Position numbers and translations under genes: made by a program
In this document: positions 8,306-17,415 of the stretch, piece by piece
How the letters are laid out: each line of letters starts with the position of its first letter
Numbering within the stretch: position 1 is the stretch's first letter
Assembly (NCBI GenBank): GCA_902620455.1
Contig: CACNIG010000007.1
Coordinates: 16,141-80,140, forward strand
From: an uncultured Bacteroidota bacterium
GTDB taxonomy: Bacteria > Bacteroidota > Bacteroidia > Flavobacteriales > Flavobacteriaceae
Length of the DNA stretch: 64,000 nt
Reading direction: 5' to 3'
Notes under the pieces: generated by a model
Databases searched by the model: none
Told to the model about the DNA's origin: nothing
The model's input: the letters and a program-made list of their open reading frames with translations, nothing else

Positions 8306-9766
8306 TTACCAGTTTTTATTGAATTTATCAATAAATATATTTACATCATCACTCAGTTTAAATATATAAGCTGATAATGTGTAGAGAATTAATACTAAGC
8401 TTGACTTTATAATTATATTAATTACAGGTTGAAACCCTAATTGAAGATTCGAAAAAACAAAATAAGTAAGGACACTAAGTATTATGATCTTTATTGTATC
8501 TCTACTGTAAGGATGAATATTAAATTTAACTTTTACCAGATATATCTTTAAAGAGTTCATAATAGCTAAAACAATAAGTGTTGCGTAAGCAGCACCAATA
8601 ATACCAAATTCGCTTATAAGGTATATGTTTAATACAACAGCCAATACTGATGAGAACAATGAGAACCAAAAAGTATAATAATAATATTTAGAATTAGAGA
8701 TAATGTTATTAATACAGCCTATAGACATAGAATATAGTTTTCCAAAAGAAACAATTATGACTATTGGTATACCAATAGAATAACCGTCTTGATTTAGCAT
8801 ATTATAAAAATCATCAATATTTAGATTTATTAATAAGAAAAACAAACTTGCGACTAAGACCAGATTAGTAGAACTTTTTTTTAATAAATCCTCTAGCTTT
8901 TTCATTTGGTTTTTGTTTATAGCACTTGCTACTACCGGACTCAATATTTGAAACATTGCTCTACCTGGAATCTCAATTACTGCTGCAATAAATACAGCAA
9001 CAGAATAATAAGCTACATTTTCAACAGTTAGGATTGATGATAGCATTGATTTATCGATATCTAGGATAATACTTGAAGCTGCTCCAGATAAAAAAATCAA
9101 CAGGCAGTATTTAAATATTTCATTGAAATCAGTTTTAAATTTTAAATTAAGTCTAGGCTTATTGACATAAAAAGAATAAACTATTACTATAAGTAATCTT
9201 AAATAATATCCATAGATTAAGAACAAAACAAAACTTTCAAAATTTAAAAGTCCTATCGAATAAAAAATTAATAAAAAAGCAATAAGAAGCCTAGGATATA
9301 ATTCTTTTAGAAAGTTTCCAAACACAGATTTAAGCTTTACCCTTAACCAGGAATAAAAAACTTCAAAAAAAGATGTAGAAATCGCAATAAAAAGTATTAC
9401 GTAAGCATATTTAGAGAGACTTTGATCGCTCTGAAACAGGTATTGTCTTATATCATCATAATAGGTATAAAAAACAGGGACAAAAATTAACACTATAACT
9501 AATGGTATTAATATTGATAATGTAAGTAATCCGTCTTTATCATTCTTTCTGGTATATTTTGAATAATATCTAATAACAGCATGTTGAGTACCAAATGAAA
9601 TAAATGGTTGAATTAAGTTAGAAATTGCAAGCAAAGCAATTACAAGTCCTTGAAATTTACTTCCTAGAAAAGTTGGATATAGGTATAAAGTATTAACAGC
9701 TCCAATAAGAAATGCAACACCTATACTTATTAAGTTTAAGAAGGATTGTCTAACTACTAAACCCAT
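8306..9766 (-). CDS. Oligosaccharide flippase family membrane protein
   Basis: A 486-residue protein with about 12-14 hydrophobic segments and few long loops, matching the MOP/Wzx superfamily of lipid-linked oligosaccharide flippases in the inner membrane. The N-terminal region (SFLNLISIGVAFLIGAVNTL) and the lack of soluble domains are typical. Its start overlaps the end of the YfhO gene by 10 bases, so the two are co-translated and probably act together in envelope glycan export. No other polysaccharide genes lie nearby, so it may serve a housekeeping glycan rather than a capsule locus. Confidence 0.85.
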   Translation of the reverse strand: MGLVVRQSFLNLISIGVAFLIGAVNTLYLYPTFLGSKFQGLVIALLAISNLIQPFISFGTQHAVIRYYSKYTRKNDKDGLLTLSILIPLVIVLIFVPVFYTYYDDIRQYLFQSDQSLSKYAYVILFIAISTSFFEVFYSWLRVKLKSVFGNFLKELYPRLLIAFLLIFYSIGLLNFESFVLFLIYGYYLRLLIVIVYSFYVNKPRLNLKFKTDFNEIFKYCLLIFLSGAASSIILDIDKSMLSSILTVENVAYYSVAVFIAAVIEIPGRAMFQILSPVVASAINKNQMKKLEDLLKKSSTNLVLVASLFFLLINLNIDDFYNMLNQDGYSIGIPIVIIVSFGKLYSMSIGCINNIISNSKYYYYTFWFSLFSSVLAVVLNIYLISEFGIIGAAYATLIVLAIMNSLKIYLVKVKFNIHPYSRDTIKIIILSVLTYFVFSNLQLGFQPVINIIIKSSLVLILYTLSAYIFKLSDDVNIFIDKFNKNW

Positions 9767-12162
9767 TTATTTTTTCTATAAAGCATAAGAGCTATAATAC
9801 TAAAGGTAATTATTATTGTAATTATTCTAATGTTAATTCCCGTTTTTACAATCTTAGGTAAAAAATGAAATTCAATTAAATGATTTCCCTTTGGAACAAC
9901 CATTCCTCTAAGCAAATAATTTATGTCAAAATAATTAGTTTTTTCTCCATTTAAATAAACCTGCCAACCTGAGGGATAATATATCTCTGAAAAGACTATA
10001 AGCTGCTCTGATAAAGACTCTATATTATAAGATATATGTGATGAAGAATTTTTGATTTTCTCTATTTTAATTAAATCTGATGAATTATAGTTTCTTGAAG
10101 TTTCAATGGGCAATGATTTATCTAAAACAAATCCGATCTCCCTTAAATTAGCATCTTTCATCTGATTCAAAAGGTTATCATAATTATCAATTAATGCTAA
10201 TGAATCAACGGCCCATGCATTTCCATAAGCATCAGGATTTTGATATAATTGATCTTGATTATTTTCATCCTTACCAATTAGGTATCTGACATTCAAAGTG
10301 TTAAAAAGTTTTTGATTATCATGAAAAGATAAAAAATCATAATATTCTTCAAATCTTTTAAGTTTTGCAGCATGATAGCCATTAATTGAATTATGAAAAT
10401 ATGATGTATTGGCATTTGACAGTCCAGCTGAGATATTAAATACTCTAAATTCTAAGGTATCTAATAGTATATCATTATCTATTTCTGATTTCTGATATGT
10501 ATTAATAGTTTTATCTATGAATAAGTCTTTATCAATATATCTATTATTAATATTAAATAAATCAAAAAACACTATGGCAAATACAATTGCGTAGGTAAAG
10601 TTTCTTCCCAAGAGCTTTGAGAATCTGAGTGTTAAAAAAACTAATAAACCAATAACTAATGCCCTTATCACATCAGAATTAAATATATTCTTCCTTTCTT
10701 CTATAATTTGATTAAAAATTTCTTGACCGTATCCATTAGAGTAATAATCATCATACAAACCAGAGTAACTTAAAGATCCTCCGAAAACTAATAGTATTAT
10801 TAGCGGAACTGAGTAAACAGCAAATGATCTTCTGATATTTTTAAGGTTAGCATCAGCTAAAAATTTATGAAGGCCAATTACTGATAAAAGTGGTACAGCA
10901 AACTCAAGTATTATCTGAATTGAGGATACTGCACGAAATTTATTATAGAAAGGAAAATAATCAATAAATAGATTAGTCAAAAGTGGAAAGTTTTTTCCCC
11001 ATGATAATGTAATTGACAGTATAAAAGAAATTAATATCCACCACTTAAATGGTCCTTTTACAACAAAAAGTGCAAGAATAAATAAAAACATTATTGATGC
11101 ACCAACATACGCAGGTGCTTCCAAGATTGGTTGACTTCCCCAATAAGTAGGAACTGAACTAATAAATGAATCTGCTTGCTTTCTGGGTATGTTATTATCA
11201 ATCAAAAATTTGTAAAGATCACTATTCTTCCCTAGTTCTTCAGATGAAGCTCCACCCTGTACTCTTGGTGCTACAAGATTAAGGCTTTCAAAAATTCCAT
11301 AACTGTATTGAGTAATATAATCATAGTTAAGACCAGTTGTTTTTTCTTTCTCACTTCCGTCAGGATTAATAGTTAATTCACTCTGAGATCTTGTAGAATA
11401 CTTTGAATAATCATATGTTGTTAGAATGTTAGGTGCATTTAGTCCTAGAGATAGAATACCAGCAAGAGTAAAAATACCTACATATTTTAAGTAGTCTTTT
11501 AGGTCATTCTTTCTGTATGAGTCAATTAGGTATACAATAAAGTAAATTAGCAGCAGAATTAGCAAATAATATGTCATTTGATAGTGATTAGCTCTAATTT
11601 GAAGTGAAATAGCTATCAGGCTTACTAAAAACCCTGGAAGTAATTTATGTTGCCTTAAAAGAACTAATCCTGCAACTACTAGTGGTATGTATGAAATTGC
11701 AAGAGCCTTCGTATTATGTCCTACCTGAAGTATAATAAGTAAGTATGTTGAAAAAGCAAAAGCAATTGATCCAAGTATTGCAATTCTCCATGGTATTTTC
11801 AAAACCATCAGTAAAATATACATAGTTAGTAGGTATAGAAAAAGAGTATGAGCAGGCCTTGGAATAAAACGGAATAACATATGAAAAGGTGAAAGTATGT
11901 CATAGGCAAACTTTGCCCCTAGTTGAAAAGTTGGCATTCCACCAAATGCATTATCAATCCAATATATTTCGTCTGGAAAATTCTCTCTATTTTCTAATAT
12001 TTCCCTGGACATTCCTTCATATTGGTTTATATCTGATTGATATAACTTTTTTCCATCTAGTAATGGACTATAAAATACTAATGAGATAACTGCAAAACCA
12101 ATTGCCGTATATAAGTGAATTAGTGATTTCCTTATCTTAACTTTGTTAATCGATATCTTCAT
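9757..12162 (-). CDS. YfhO family multi-spanning membrane protein
   Basis: An 801-residue inner-membrane protein of the YfhO family (GT-C-like fold). It has an N-terminal membrane segment followed by an acidic extracytoplasmic loop (KLYQSDINQYEGMS near residue 35), then many transmembrane helices, a soluble region at about 590-760 and a final TM helix ending in a basic tail. In Firmicutes, YfhO family members transfer sugars from undecaprenyl carriers to cell-wall polymers. In Bacteroidota the substrate is not known. It overlaps the flippase at its 3' end and the DUF4834 gene at its 5' end, forming a three-gene cluster read in the order DUF4834, yfhO, flippase. Confidence 0.88.
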   Translation of the reverse strand: MKISINKVKIRKSLIHLYTAIGFAVISLVFYSPLLDGKKLYQSDINQYEGMSREILENRENFPDEIYWIDNAFGGMPTFQLGAKFAYDILSPFHMLFRFIPRPAHTLFLYLLTMYILLMVLKIPWRIAILGSIAFAFSTYLLIILQVGHNTKALAISYIPLVVAGLVLLRQHKLLPGFLVSLIAISLQIRANHYQMTYYLLILLLIYFIVYLIDSYRKNDLKDYLKYVGIFTLAGILSLGLNAPNILTTYDYSKYSTRSQSELTINPDGSEKEKTTGLNYDYITQYSYGIFESLNLVAPRVQGGASSEELGKNSDLYKFLIDNNIPRKQADSFISSVPTYWGSQPILEAPAYVGASIMFLFILALFVVKGPFKWWILISFILSITLSWGKNFPLLTNLFIDYFPFYNKFRAVSSIQIILEFAVPLLSVIGLHKFLADANLKNIRRSFAVYSVPLIILLVFGGSLSYSGLYDDYYSNGYGQEIFNQIIEERKNIFNSDVIRALVIGLLVFLTLRFSKLLGRNFTYAIVFAIVFFDLFNINNRYIDKDLFIDKTINTYQKSEIDNDILLDTLEFRVFNISAGLSNANTSYFHNSINGYHAAKLKRFEEYYDFLSFHDNQKLFNTLNVRYLIGKDENNQDQLYQNPDAYGNAWAVDSLALIDNYDNLLNQMKDANLREIGFVLDKSLPIETSRNYNSSDLIKIEKIKNSSSHISYNIESLSEQLIVFSEIYYPSGWQVYLNGEKTNYFDINYLLRGMVVPKGNHLIEFHFLPKIVKTGINIRIITIIITFSIIALMLYRKNKWV

Positions 12163-12340
12163 AGTCTATATATTCACCATATTTTTCATTGGTTTTAGAT
12201 TCTTTTTTCTTTGATGAATTATCAAAATTTGATTTTTTGTTATGACTATTGAAAGTATTTAAAAAAAGCATTCTAAGTAGTGAAGGAATAAAATACCTTA
12301 CAAAGAGATAAATGGCAAGAAATATTAATAGAACCTTCAT
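12146..12340 (-). CDS. DUF4834 family small membrane protein
   Basis: A short protein with one N-terminal membrane helix (VLLIFLAIYLFVRYFIPSLL) and a charged Lys/Ser/Asn-rich cytoplasmic tail ending in the acidic YGEYIDYEDID. This pattern matches DUF4834, a small Bacteroidota family often found near mnmE, as here. The ATG at 12340 gives 64 residues beginning MKVLLIF. An upstream in-frame start at 12358 would add six residues ahead of the helix and is less attractive. Its last 17 bases overlap the start of the YfhO gene. Function unknown; a small scaffold for the adjacent envelope proteins is possible. Confidence 0.75.
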   Translation of the reverse strand: MKVLLIFLAIYLFVRYFIPSLLRMLFLNTFNSHNKKSNFDNSSKKKESKTNEKYGEYIDYEDID

Positions 12341-12409
12341 ATTATGTGGCTTCACCAAATTTAGTGAAATCTTGAAAAATAACTATTTATTGGTAACTTG
12401 TATTTTCAA

Positions 12410-13549
12410 ATGAAAATCAACTCAAATATTACTGTAAGAGAAGTAAAAAATGATGATGAATTAAAAGAATTTGTCATGTTTCCACACAAACTCTATAAAG
12501 ATTCAAAGTATTGGGTAGCACCTATTATTAAGGAAGAATTAGAGGTTCTGAATAAGAAAATTAACCCTGTTTTTAAGAATGCAGATGCACATTATTTCCT
12601 GGCTCTTATAAATGGAGAGATAGTAGGTAGAATTGCTGCTCTTATCAACTGGGTTGAAGTCAAAGATCTTAAAAAGAAAAAAGTAAGATTTGGGTGGTTT
12701 GATTTCGTTGATAATAAAGAAGTATCCAAGTCTCTACTTAATGAAGTAATCAAGATAGGAAATGTTAATAATCTAGAATTTATTGAAGGACCTGTTGGAT
12801 TCTCTAATATGGACAAGGCTGGTATGTTAATCAAAGGATTTGAGAAAAAGAATACAATGATTACTCTTTATAATCACTCTTATTATCAAGATCATATGAT
12901 TGCACATGGATACAAAAAACTTGCTGAGTGGGTAGAATATGAACTTAAAATTGCTAATTATGAGGATTCTCCTGAAAAAGTCAAGAAATTCTCTGATCTT
13001 ATTTTAAAAAGATATAAACTCAAAAAATTAAACTTTACAAAGACAGAACAGATTGTACCTTATGTTGATCAAATGTTTTATTTACTTGGAAAAACTTATG
13101 ATAAGCTTCAAACATTTGTTCCGATTCAAGAATACCAAATAGATTATTATAAAAATAAATTTCTAAAATATATTAATCCAGGTTTTATTAAGTGCGTAAC
13201 AGATGAGAATGATGAATTGGTTGCATTTGCTATCACAATGCCATCTTTTTCCAATGCACTAAAAAAGATTAATGGAAAGGTTGATTTTTTTGGAAAGTTA
13301 AGACTCTTACATGCTAAAAATTTTAATCACAAAGGATCTCTATACCTTATTGGTGTTAGACCTGACTTTCAAAACAAGGGTGTGATTGCCATATTATTTA
13401 ACGAACTACAGAAATTCTATAATAAGTTTGGTATTACAGAAGTTGAAACAAACCCTGAACTAATTGAAAACACTGCTATTCAGCAACTTTGGAAGAACTA
13501 CGAGAACAATCAGCATAAAAATAGAGCAACCTTTACAAAACAGATTTAA
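12410..13549 (+). CDS. GNAT-fold N-acetyltransferase-like protein
   Basis: A roughly 379-residue protein. The N-terminal part (VREVKNDDELKEFVMFPHKLY, continuing to HYFLALINGEIVGRIAA) and the C-terminal stretch (LYLIGVRPDFQNKGVIAILF, then ELIENTAIQQLWKNY) resemble the acetyl-CoA-binding pattern of GNAT enzymes. It is about twice a single GNAT domain, so it may hold two. I chose the ATG at 12410; a TTG-started frame begins four codons earlier. It is followed by mnmE after 2 bases, so the two are co-transcribed. Substrate unknown. Confidence 0.78.
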   Translation: MKINSNITVREVKNDDELKEFVMFPHKLYKDSKYWVAPIIKEELEVLNKKINPVFKNADAHYFLALINGEIVGRIAALINWVEVKDLKKKKVRFGWFDFVDNKEVSKSLLNEVIKIGNVNNLEFIEGPVGFSNMDKAGMLIKGFEKKNTMITLYNHSYYQDHMIAHGYKKLAEWVEYELKIANYEDSPEKVKKFSDLILKRYKLKKLNFTKTEQIVPYVDQMFYLLGKTYDKLQTFVPIQEYQIDYYKNKFLKYINPGFIKCVTDENDELVAFAITMPSFSNALKKINGKVDFFGKLRLLHAKNFNHKGSLYLIGVRPDFQNKGVIAILFNELQKFYNKFGITEVETNPELIENTAIQQLWKNYENNQHKNRATFTKQI

Positions 13550-13551
13550 TC

Positions 13552-14949
13552 ATGTATAATGAAGGAACTATAATTGCTCTATCCTCCCCTCCTGGTTCTG
13601 GTGCAATTTCTATTATCCGATTATCAGGAAAAGATTCTATATCCAAAACTGATAAATTTTTTAAATCTAAATCTGGAAAGAAATTAAAGGATTGTAACGG
13701 TTACTCTATAAGCTATGGGAATTTTTTGGCAGGTGAAGAAGTTCTTGATGAAGTATTAATATCACTATATAAAGGACCTCACTCATATACTGGGGAAGAT
13801 GTTGTCGAGATATCTTGTCACGGTTCAAATTATATACAACAAGAGATTATCTCATCGTTTACAAGTTCAGGAGTTAGATTAGCATCTCCAGGTGAATTTA
13901 CACTAAGGGCATACCTAAATAACAAAAAAGATCTATCTCAGGCAGAAGCAGTAAGTGATTTGATTGCCTCTGAGTCAAAAGAAGCTCATAGAGTAGCAAT
14001 GCATCAGATGAGAGGTGGTTATTCTAATGAGATTGAAGAATTAAGAGAGAAATTGATTGATTTTAAGTCATTAATTGAATTAGAACTTGATTTCTCGGAG
14101 GAAGATGTTGAATTTGCAGATAGAAAAGACTTAAAAGATCTTTTAAATACCCTTGAGAGCAAGTTATCCGGTCTAATTGAATCATTTACTTATGGAAATG
14201 TTATTAAAGAAGGTGTTGCAGTCACAATTGCTGGTAAGCCTAATGCCGGAAAGTCTTCACTTCTAAATGCATTAGTAAATGAAGATAAAGCTATAGTATC
14301 AGATATTCCAGGAACTACAAGGGATGCTATAGAAGATGTAACAGTTATTAATGGAATAAAGTTCAGATTTATTGATACTGCAGGCATAAGAGAGACATCA
14401 GATAAGATAGAATCTATTGGTGTTGAAAGAGCAAAAGGAAAAATTGGTAAATCTAGGGTACTTATATACCTGTTTGATAGGTCAGATATTAGTGAAAATG
14501 AGTTAATAAATGAGGTGGAAAGCTATCAAAGAGATGATTTAAATATTTTTATAGTTGAAAATAAAATTGATTTATTAAATAATTTAAAAACAGATAGTTA
14601 CAAAGACAATATAAATCAATTAATTAAGTCAAAAAATATAAAATTTCTTCAAATTTCAGCTCTAAATCAAACAAATATTGAAGATCTTAGGAATGCTATT
14701 ACAGAAGATCTGAATCTATCTTCTGAAAATAGTATCGTAATTACTAATTCAAGACACCTTGAAGCATTAAAAAACTCTCTTAATGCTATCGAGTCTGTAA
14801 AAAAAGGACTAAAAGATGGTGTTTCTGGAGATTTACTGAGTATAGATCTAAATGATGCTATTATTAATATTTCTATAATTACTGGTAAAATAGATATTGA
14901 TCATGACATATTAGGTTCAATATTCTCAAAGTTCTGTATCGGCAAATAA
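13552..14949 (+). CDS. mnmE: tRNA uridine-5-carboxymethylaminomethyl(34) synthesis GTPase MnmE
   Basis: The GTPase that, with MnmG, modifies the wobble uridine (U34) of certain tRNAs. The 465 residues show the N-terminal formyl-THF-binding domain (GTIIALSSPPGSGAISIIRL), a helical domain, the inserted G domain with G1 GKPNAGKSS near residue 227, G2/G3 (GTTRDAIED, DTAGIR) and G4 ENKIDL, and the essential C-terminal FCIGK motif (residues 461-465), whose cysteine is intact. Start and length are normal for the family. Confidence 0.97.
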   Translation: MYNEGTIIALSSPPGSGAISIIRLSGKDSISKTDKFFKSKSGKKLKDCNGYSISYGNFLAGEEVLDEVLISLYKGPHSYTGEDVVEISCHGSNYIQQEIISSFTSSGVRLASPGEFTLRAYLNNKKDLSQAEAVSDLIASESKEAHRVAMHQMRGGYSNEIEELREKLIDFKSLIELELDFSEEDVEFADRKDLKDLLNTLESKLSGLIESFTYGNVIKEGVAVTIAGKPNAGKSSLLNALVNEDKAIVSDIPGTTRDAIEDVTVINGIKFRFIDTAGIRETSDKIESIGVERAKGKIGKSRVLIYLFDRSDISENELINEVESYQRDDLNIFIVENKIDLLNNLKTDSYKDNINQLIKSKNIKFLQISALNQTNIEDLRNAITEDLNLSSENSIVITNSRHLEALKNSLNAIESVKKGLKDGVSGDLLSIDLNDAIINISIITGKIDIDHDILGSIFSKFCIGK

Positions 14950-15061
14950 TTCTGACTTATAAATATTACTCAATCCTTTATATATATTACTAAACAGTAG
15001 TATTTTCAATACTTTACAATTATTGTTTATTTATAAGGAATTATAAGGTTTTAGACATTTG

Positions 15062-15102
15062 TAGTAGCGTATAGTAGCGCGTTCGTGTAGCGCGTAGTAG
15101 CG
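15062..15102. repeat. TAGTAGCG short repeat cluster, left copy
   Basis: Within the 233-base gap after mnmE, a GC-rich patch in very AT-rich DNA holds three TAGTAGCG units at 15062..15069, 15072..15079 and 15095..15102. Two TAGCGCG units (15075..15081 and 15088..15094) lie between them. A near-copy of the first 18 bases recurs at 16711..16728. The two sites flank the nuclease-like gene and its lipoprotein neighbour. The rest of the gap (14950..15182) is AT-rich and has no ORF I can support. Function unknown; could be an insertion scar, a protein-binding array or part of an RNA. Confidence 0.55.
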
Positions 15103-15182
15103 TTTAGATAAAAAAGATGTTTTTCCAATACAATACATTATCATATTGCCATTTAGAATATATTTTTTATAAATTGTAATAC

Positions 15183-16148
15183 ATGGAACTCTTTAATTTT
15201 AAGAATAATAATATAAAAGAAGTAAAAGTTAAACCTTTTAAACTTGAAAAGGAGATACAATCACTTATTGAAAAAAATACTGAAACCTTCTTTGACCTTG
15301 AATTTATTGCTACCGAGCTGACAATAGGTAATTATAGAGTTGACACACTTTGTTACGATAAAGAAAATAATTCATTTACAATTATAGAGTATAAAAAAGG
15401 TAAAAGCTACTCTGTTATTGACCAAGGATATACTTATCTACAACTTATGCTTAACAATAAGTCAGATTTTGTGCTATCACTTTCTAAACATTTAAATAAA
15501 GTAATTGATGTTAATTATATTGATTGGAGTCAATCAAAAATAATTTTCATATCACAATCTTTTAATTCCTATCAAAAAGACAGCGTGAATTTTAAAGATT
15601 TACCTTTTGAATTATATGAGATAAAGAGATTTGAAAATGATATTATATCATTAAATCTACATGAGTCTTCATCGAATGTTAGTATAGATTCTCTTTCAAG
15701 TTCAAATGGAAAGGGAGTGATTAAATCAATAACAAAAGAAGTCAAGGTCTTTGATGAAGATGAAGTACTCTCAAAACTTAATGATGAAATAATACAAAAA
15801 TATACAGAATTAAAAGAAAGTTTATTTTCTGAACTTGATGACTTAAAATTAATTGTAAAAGCTGGATATGTATCATTTTCTGTTGGTGGAAGAAAAGGTG
15901 TTGCATATTTAAATGTGCAGAAAAATGGATTTAAAATGCACATAAGAAGAGGACACATAATGAATGACGGAACCAAATCAAAAGGATATTTCACAATAGA
16001 TGATCCAAAAAAAATATCTAAAACAAAATCATGGACCTGGAAATCTGGTGCAAAAGGAGTGGTTTATGAGATTAGACTTGATAAAAATTTTGATATTGAT
16101 TACATCAAATTCCTGATCAAGCAGAAATACAATAGTATTATAAATTAG
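15183..16148 (+). CDS. PD-(D/E)XK nuclease-like protein with C-terminal DUF5655-type domain
   Basis: A 321-residue soluble protein. The N-terminal half looks like a restriction-endonuclease-fold core: YRVDTLCYD carries Asp54, followed by the strand TIIEYKKG with Glu69-x-Lys71 and a downstream Gln (DQGYTYL, Gln81). This resembles NucS/DUF91-type nucleases. The C-terminal half (about 200-321, with GYFTIDDPKKISKTKSWTW and a basic end) matches my memory of DUF5655, sometimes called predicted transport protein without good evidence. A DNA-binding or nuclease role is the better guess. No methyltransferase or helicase is adjacent, so this is not a classical restriction system. The next gene starts 4 bases on. 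Confidence 0.65.
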   Translation: MELFNFKNNNIKEVKVKPFKLEKEIQSLIEKNTETFFDLEFIATELTIGNYRVDTLCYDKENNSFTIIEYKKGKSYSVIDQGYTYLQLMLNNKSDFVLSLSKHLNKVIDVNYIDWSQSKIIFISQSFNSYQKDSVNFKDLPFELYEIKRFENDIISLNLHESSSNVSIDSLSSSNGKGVIKSITKEVKVFDEDEVLSKLNDEIIQKYTELKESLFSELDDLKLIVKAGYVSFSVGGRKGVAYLNVQKNGFKMHIRRGHIMNDGTKSKGYFTIDDPKKISKTKSWTWKSGAKGVVYEIRLDKNFDIDYIKFLIKQKYNSIIN

Positions 16149-16152
16149 AGAT

Positions 16153-16662
16153 ATGAAAAAGCTACTATTACTTTCTTTATTGGTTTTATTTGGATGTAGT
16201 AAAGATGATAATAAAGGAAAACTATTTGAAAGATTAGAGGATAAGGTTTTTATACCCGAAAATTCTTCATTAGAAAATGCAAATCAAATCACTGAATTCG
16301 CAGAATACTTTCCAAATATGCCTGAGTCAAGAAATGCTCTTATCCAAAAATTTATATTTGAAGGTTTTACTGGACCTAAGTGTTTTGTAACCCCTGGATT
16401 TAACGCTCTTGATGCAAGTTATGAAATTGAAGTTCACAGCTCAGATTATATGAGAATGAGAATTAATGATGATGGTTCAATTTCAGTTGCTATTCTTGGA
16501 GAAAATCCACTGCGAGTTTCAGTTAAAGTTGAGGAAAACTTTGAAAGTAGTTATTTAAGTAGAACTGGAATGCCTAACCCAAATCAAACATTTAAAGAGA
16601 TAAGTAGAGATGATGTTAGAACAATAACTGAAAGATGGGGTTGTTTACAATACTATTTTTAA
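16153..16662 (+). CDS. Small lipoprotein of unknown function, paralogue of 62220..62756
   Basis: A 169-residue predicted lipoprotein: signal MKKLLLLSLLVLFGCSKDD with the lipobox cysteine at residue 15. After it, ERLEDKVFIPE, a central cysteine (PKCFVTPGFNALDASYEI) and GENPLRVSVK resemble VEGKVFVRV, TCTIFNAWYEM and KNPLRVTYN in the lipoprotein at 62220..62756, so I regard the two as distant members of one family. The gene begins 4 bases after the nuclease-like ORF and is likely co-transcribed with it. No known domain recognised. Confidence 0.75.
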   Translation: MKKLLLLSLLVLFGCSKDDNKGKLFERLEDKVFIPENSSLENANQITEFAEYFPNMPESRNALIQKFIFEGFTGPKCFVTPGFNALDASYEIEVHSSDYMRMRINDDGSISVAILGENPLRVSVKVEENFESSYLSRTGMPNPNQTFKEISRDDVRTITERWGCLQYYF

Positions 16663-16710
16663 AAAAGTTTAAATTATTTTCAACGAAAGAGGTTCCTTTA
16701 TACTAACTTA

Positions 16711-16728
16711 TAGTCGCGTATAGTAGCG
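16711..16728. repeat. TAGTAGCG short repeat, right copy
   Basis: The 18 bases here read TAGTCGCGTATAGTAGCG, one mismatch from 15062..15079. The copy lies 49 bases after the lipoprotein stop, in the 213-base gap before the SRAP gene. Together the two sites bracket the two-gene module 15183..16662 in direct orientation. I did not notice this motif elsewhere in the window. Confidence 0.5.
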
Positions 16729-16759
16729 GAGTATCTATGATAGCTTGTTAAGTCAATGA

Positions 16760-16818
16760 TAACAAGGGTTTACAAAAAGAAAGATATTCTGTATTGGGAA
16801 ATAGAAAAAACCCTGTTA
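16760..16818. repeat. Imperfect inverted repeat
   Basis: TAACAAGGGTTT (16760..16771) and AAACCCTGTTA (16808..16818) can pair with one bulged base, leaving a loop of about 36 bases. Neither side is followed by a T-tract, so this is not a convincing intrinsic terminator. It sits just right of the TAGTAGCG copy, between the lipoprotein and the convergent SRAP gene. It may be part of the same intergenic element or a chance pairing. Confidence 0.35.
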
Positions 16819-16875
16819 TATTCAGTAAAATCAATACTTAAGAGATGACTACTTGTGTGACGACTTTAAAAATGA

Positions 16876-17415
16876 CTAAATAAGTGGCTCAATTAGGCTT
16901 TTATCGTCATTTTTTGAATAATTGACTTGAGTTGATACAGGATAAAAATCAATTTCAATGTCGTTTATTTCTTTATTGAATGAACTCCAGTCTATTTCAG
17001 AATCCATTAAGGGCATACGATTATGAATATGGGTAATATTATCATTTGCTTTAGTTGTTATTAATACAGCGCAATCGTCCTTTATTAGTGTTTTGATGAA
17101 TAGAGTATCATATTTCTTAGAAAAAAAATAATATGGCTGTTTCTTGTTTCCATCACGTTTCCATTCATACCATCCATTAATTAGAGTATATGCTTTTGTA
17201 TGATGTCTGAATGTAGGCTTGGACTTTAAAGTTTCTCTTTTAGCGTTGATAATCATTCCGCTTTTCATCCATGCCGGAGAATAACCCCAGTTAAGCACTT
17301 GAGGCTTATTATCTTCATTAACTACCAATATGTTAGTCCCTGGGGCAACGTTATACCTTGGTGGTAAATCGCCCTCTAATCGTTTAGTATTTGAGTAATT
17401 GAATCTCCCGCACAT
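16876..17415 (-). CDS. SOS response-associated peptidase (SRAP; YedK/HMCES family)
   Basis: A 179-residue SRAP protein. These proteins form a thiazolidine DNA-protein crosslink with abasic sites in single-stranded DNA through Cys2. Cys2 is present after the initiator Met (MCGRF). Asn22 (RYNVAPG), the NAKRET motif (57-62), Glu84 (WYEW) and His131 (HIHNRMP) also match the active site. It is shorter than typical YedK (about 220 aa) because the N-terminal helix between MCGRF and the YNVAP motif is trimmed. Its start directly abuts the stop of the upstream lipoprotein gene with no gap, so it is probably translated from the same mRNA. Confidence 0.93.
   Translation of the reverse strand: MCGRFNYSNTKRLEGDLPPRYNVAPGTNILVVNEDNKPQVLNWGYSPAWMKSGMIINAKRETLKSKPTFRHHTKAYTLINGWYEWKRDGNKKQPYYFFSKKYDTLFIKTLIKDDCAVLITTKANDNITHIHNRMPLMDSEIDWSSFNKEINDIEIDFYPVSTQVNYSKNDDKSLIEPLI

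Noticed and set aside
15062..15102. Possible CRISPR array or tRNA gene in the TAGTAGCG patch
   Set aside because: Units are only 8-10 bases with no constant-length spacers, there are no cas genes, and no tRNA T-loop or acceptor stem can be drawn.
16756..16848. A 30-codon ATG frame in the gap before the SRAP gene
   Set aside because: Short, overlaps the inverted repeat, and has no coupling to a neighbour or any structural signature; most likely chance in AT-rich DNA.
15183..17415. Classical restriction-modification or toxin-antitoxin system around the nuclease-like gene
   Set aside because: No methyltransferase, specificity subunit, helicase or antitoxin-like gene is adjacent; the SRAP gene is on the other strand and linked to a lipoprotein.
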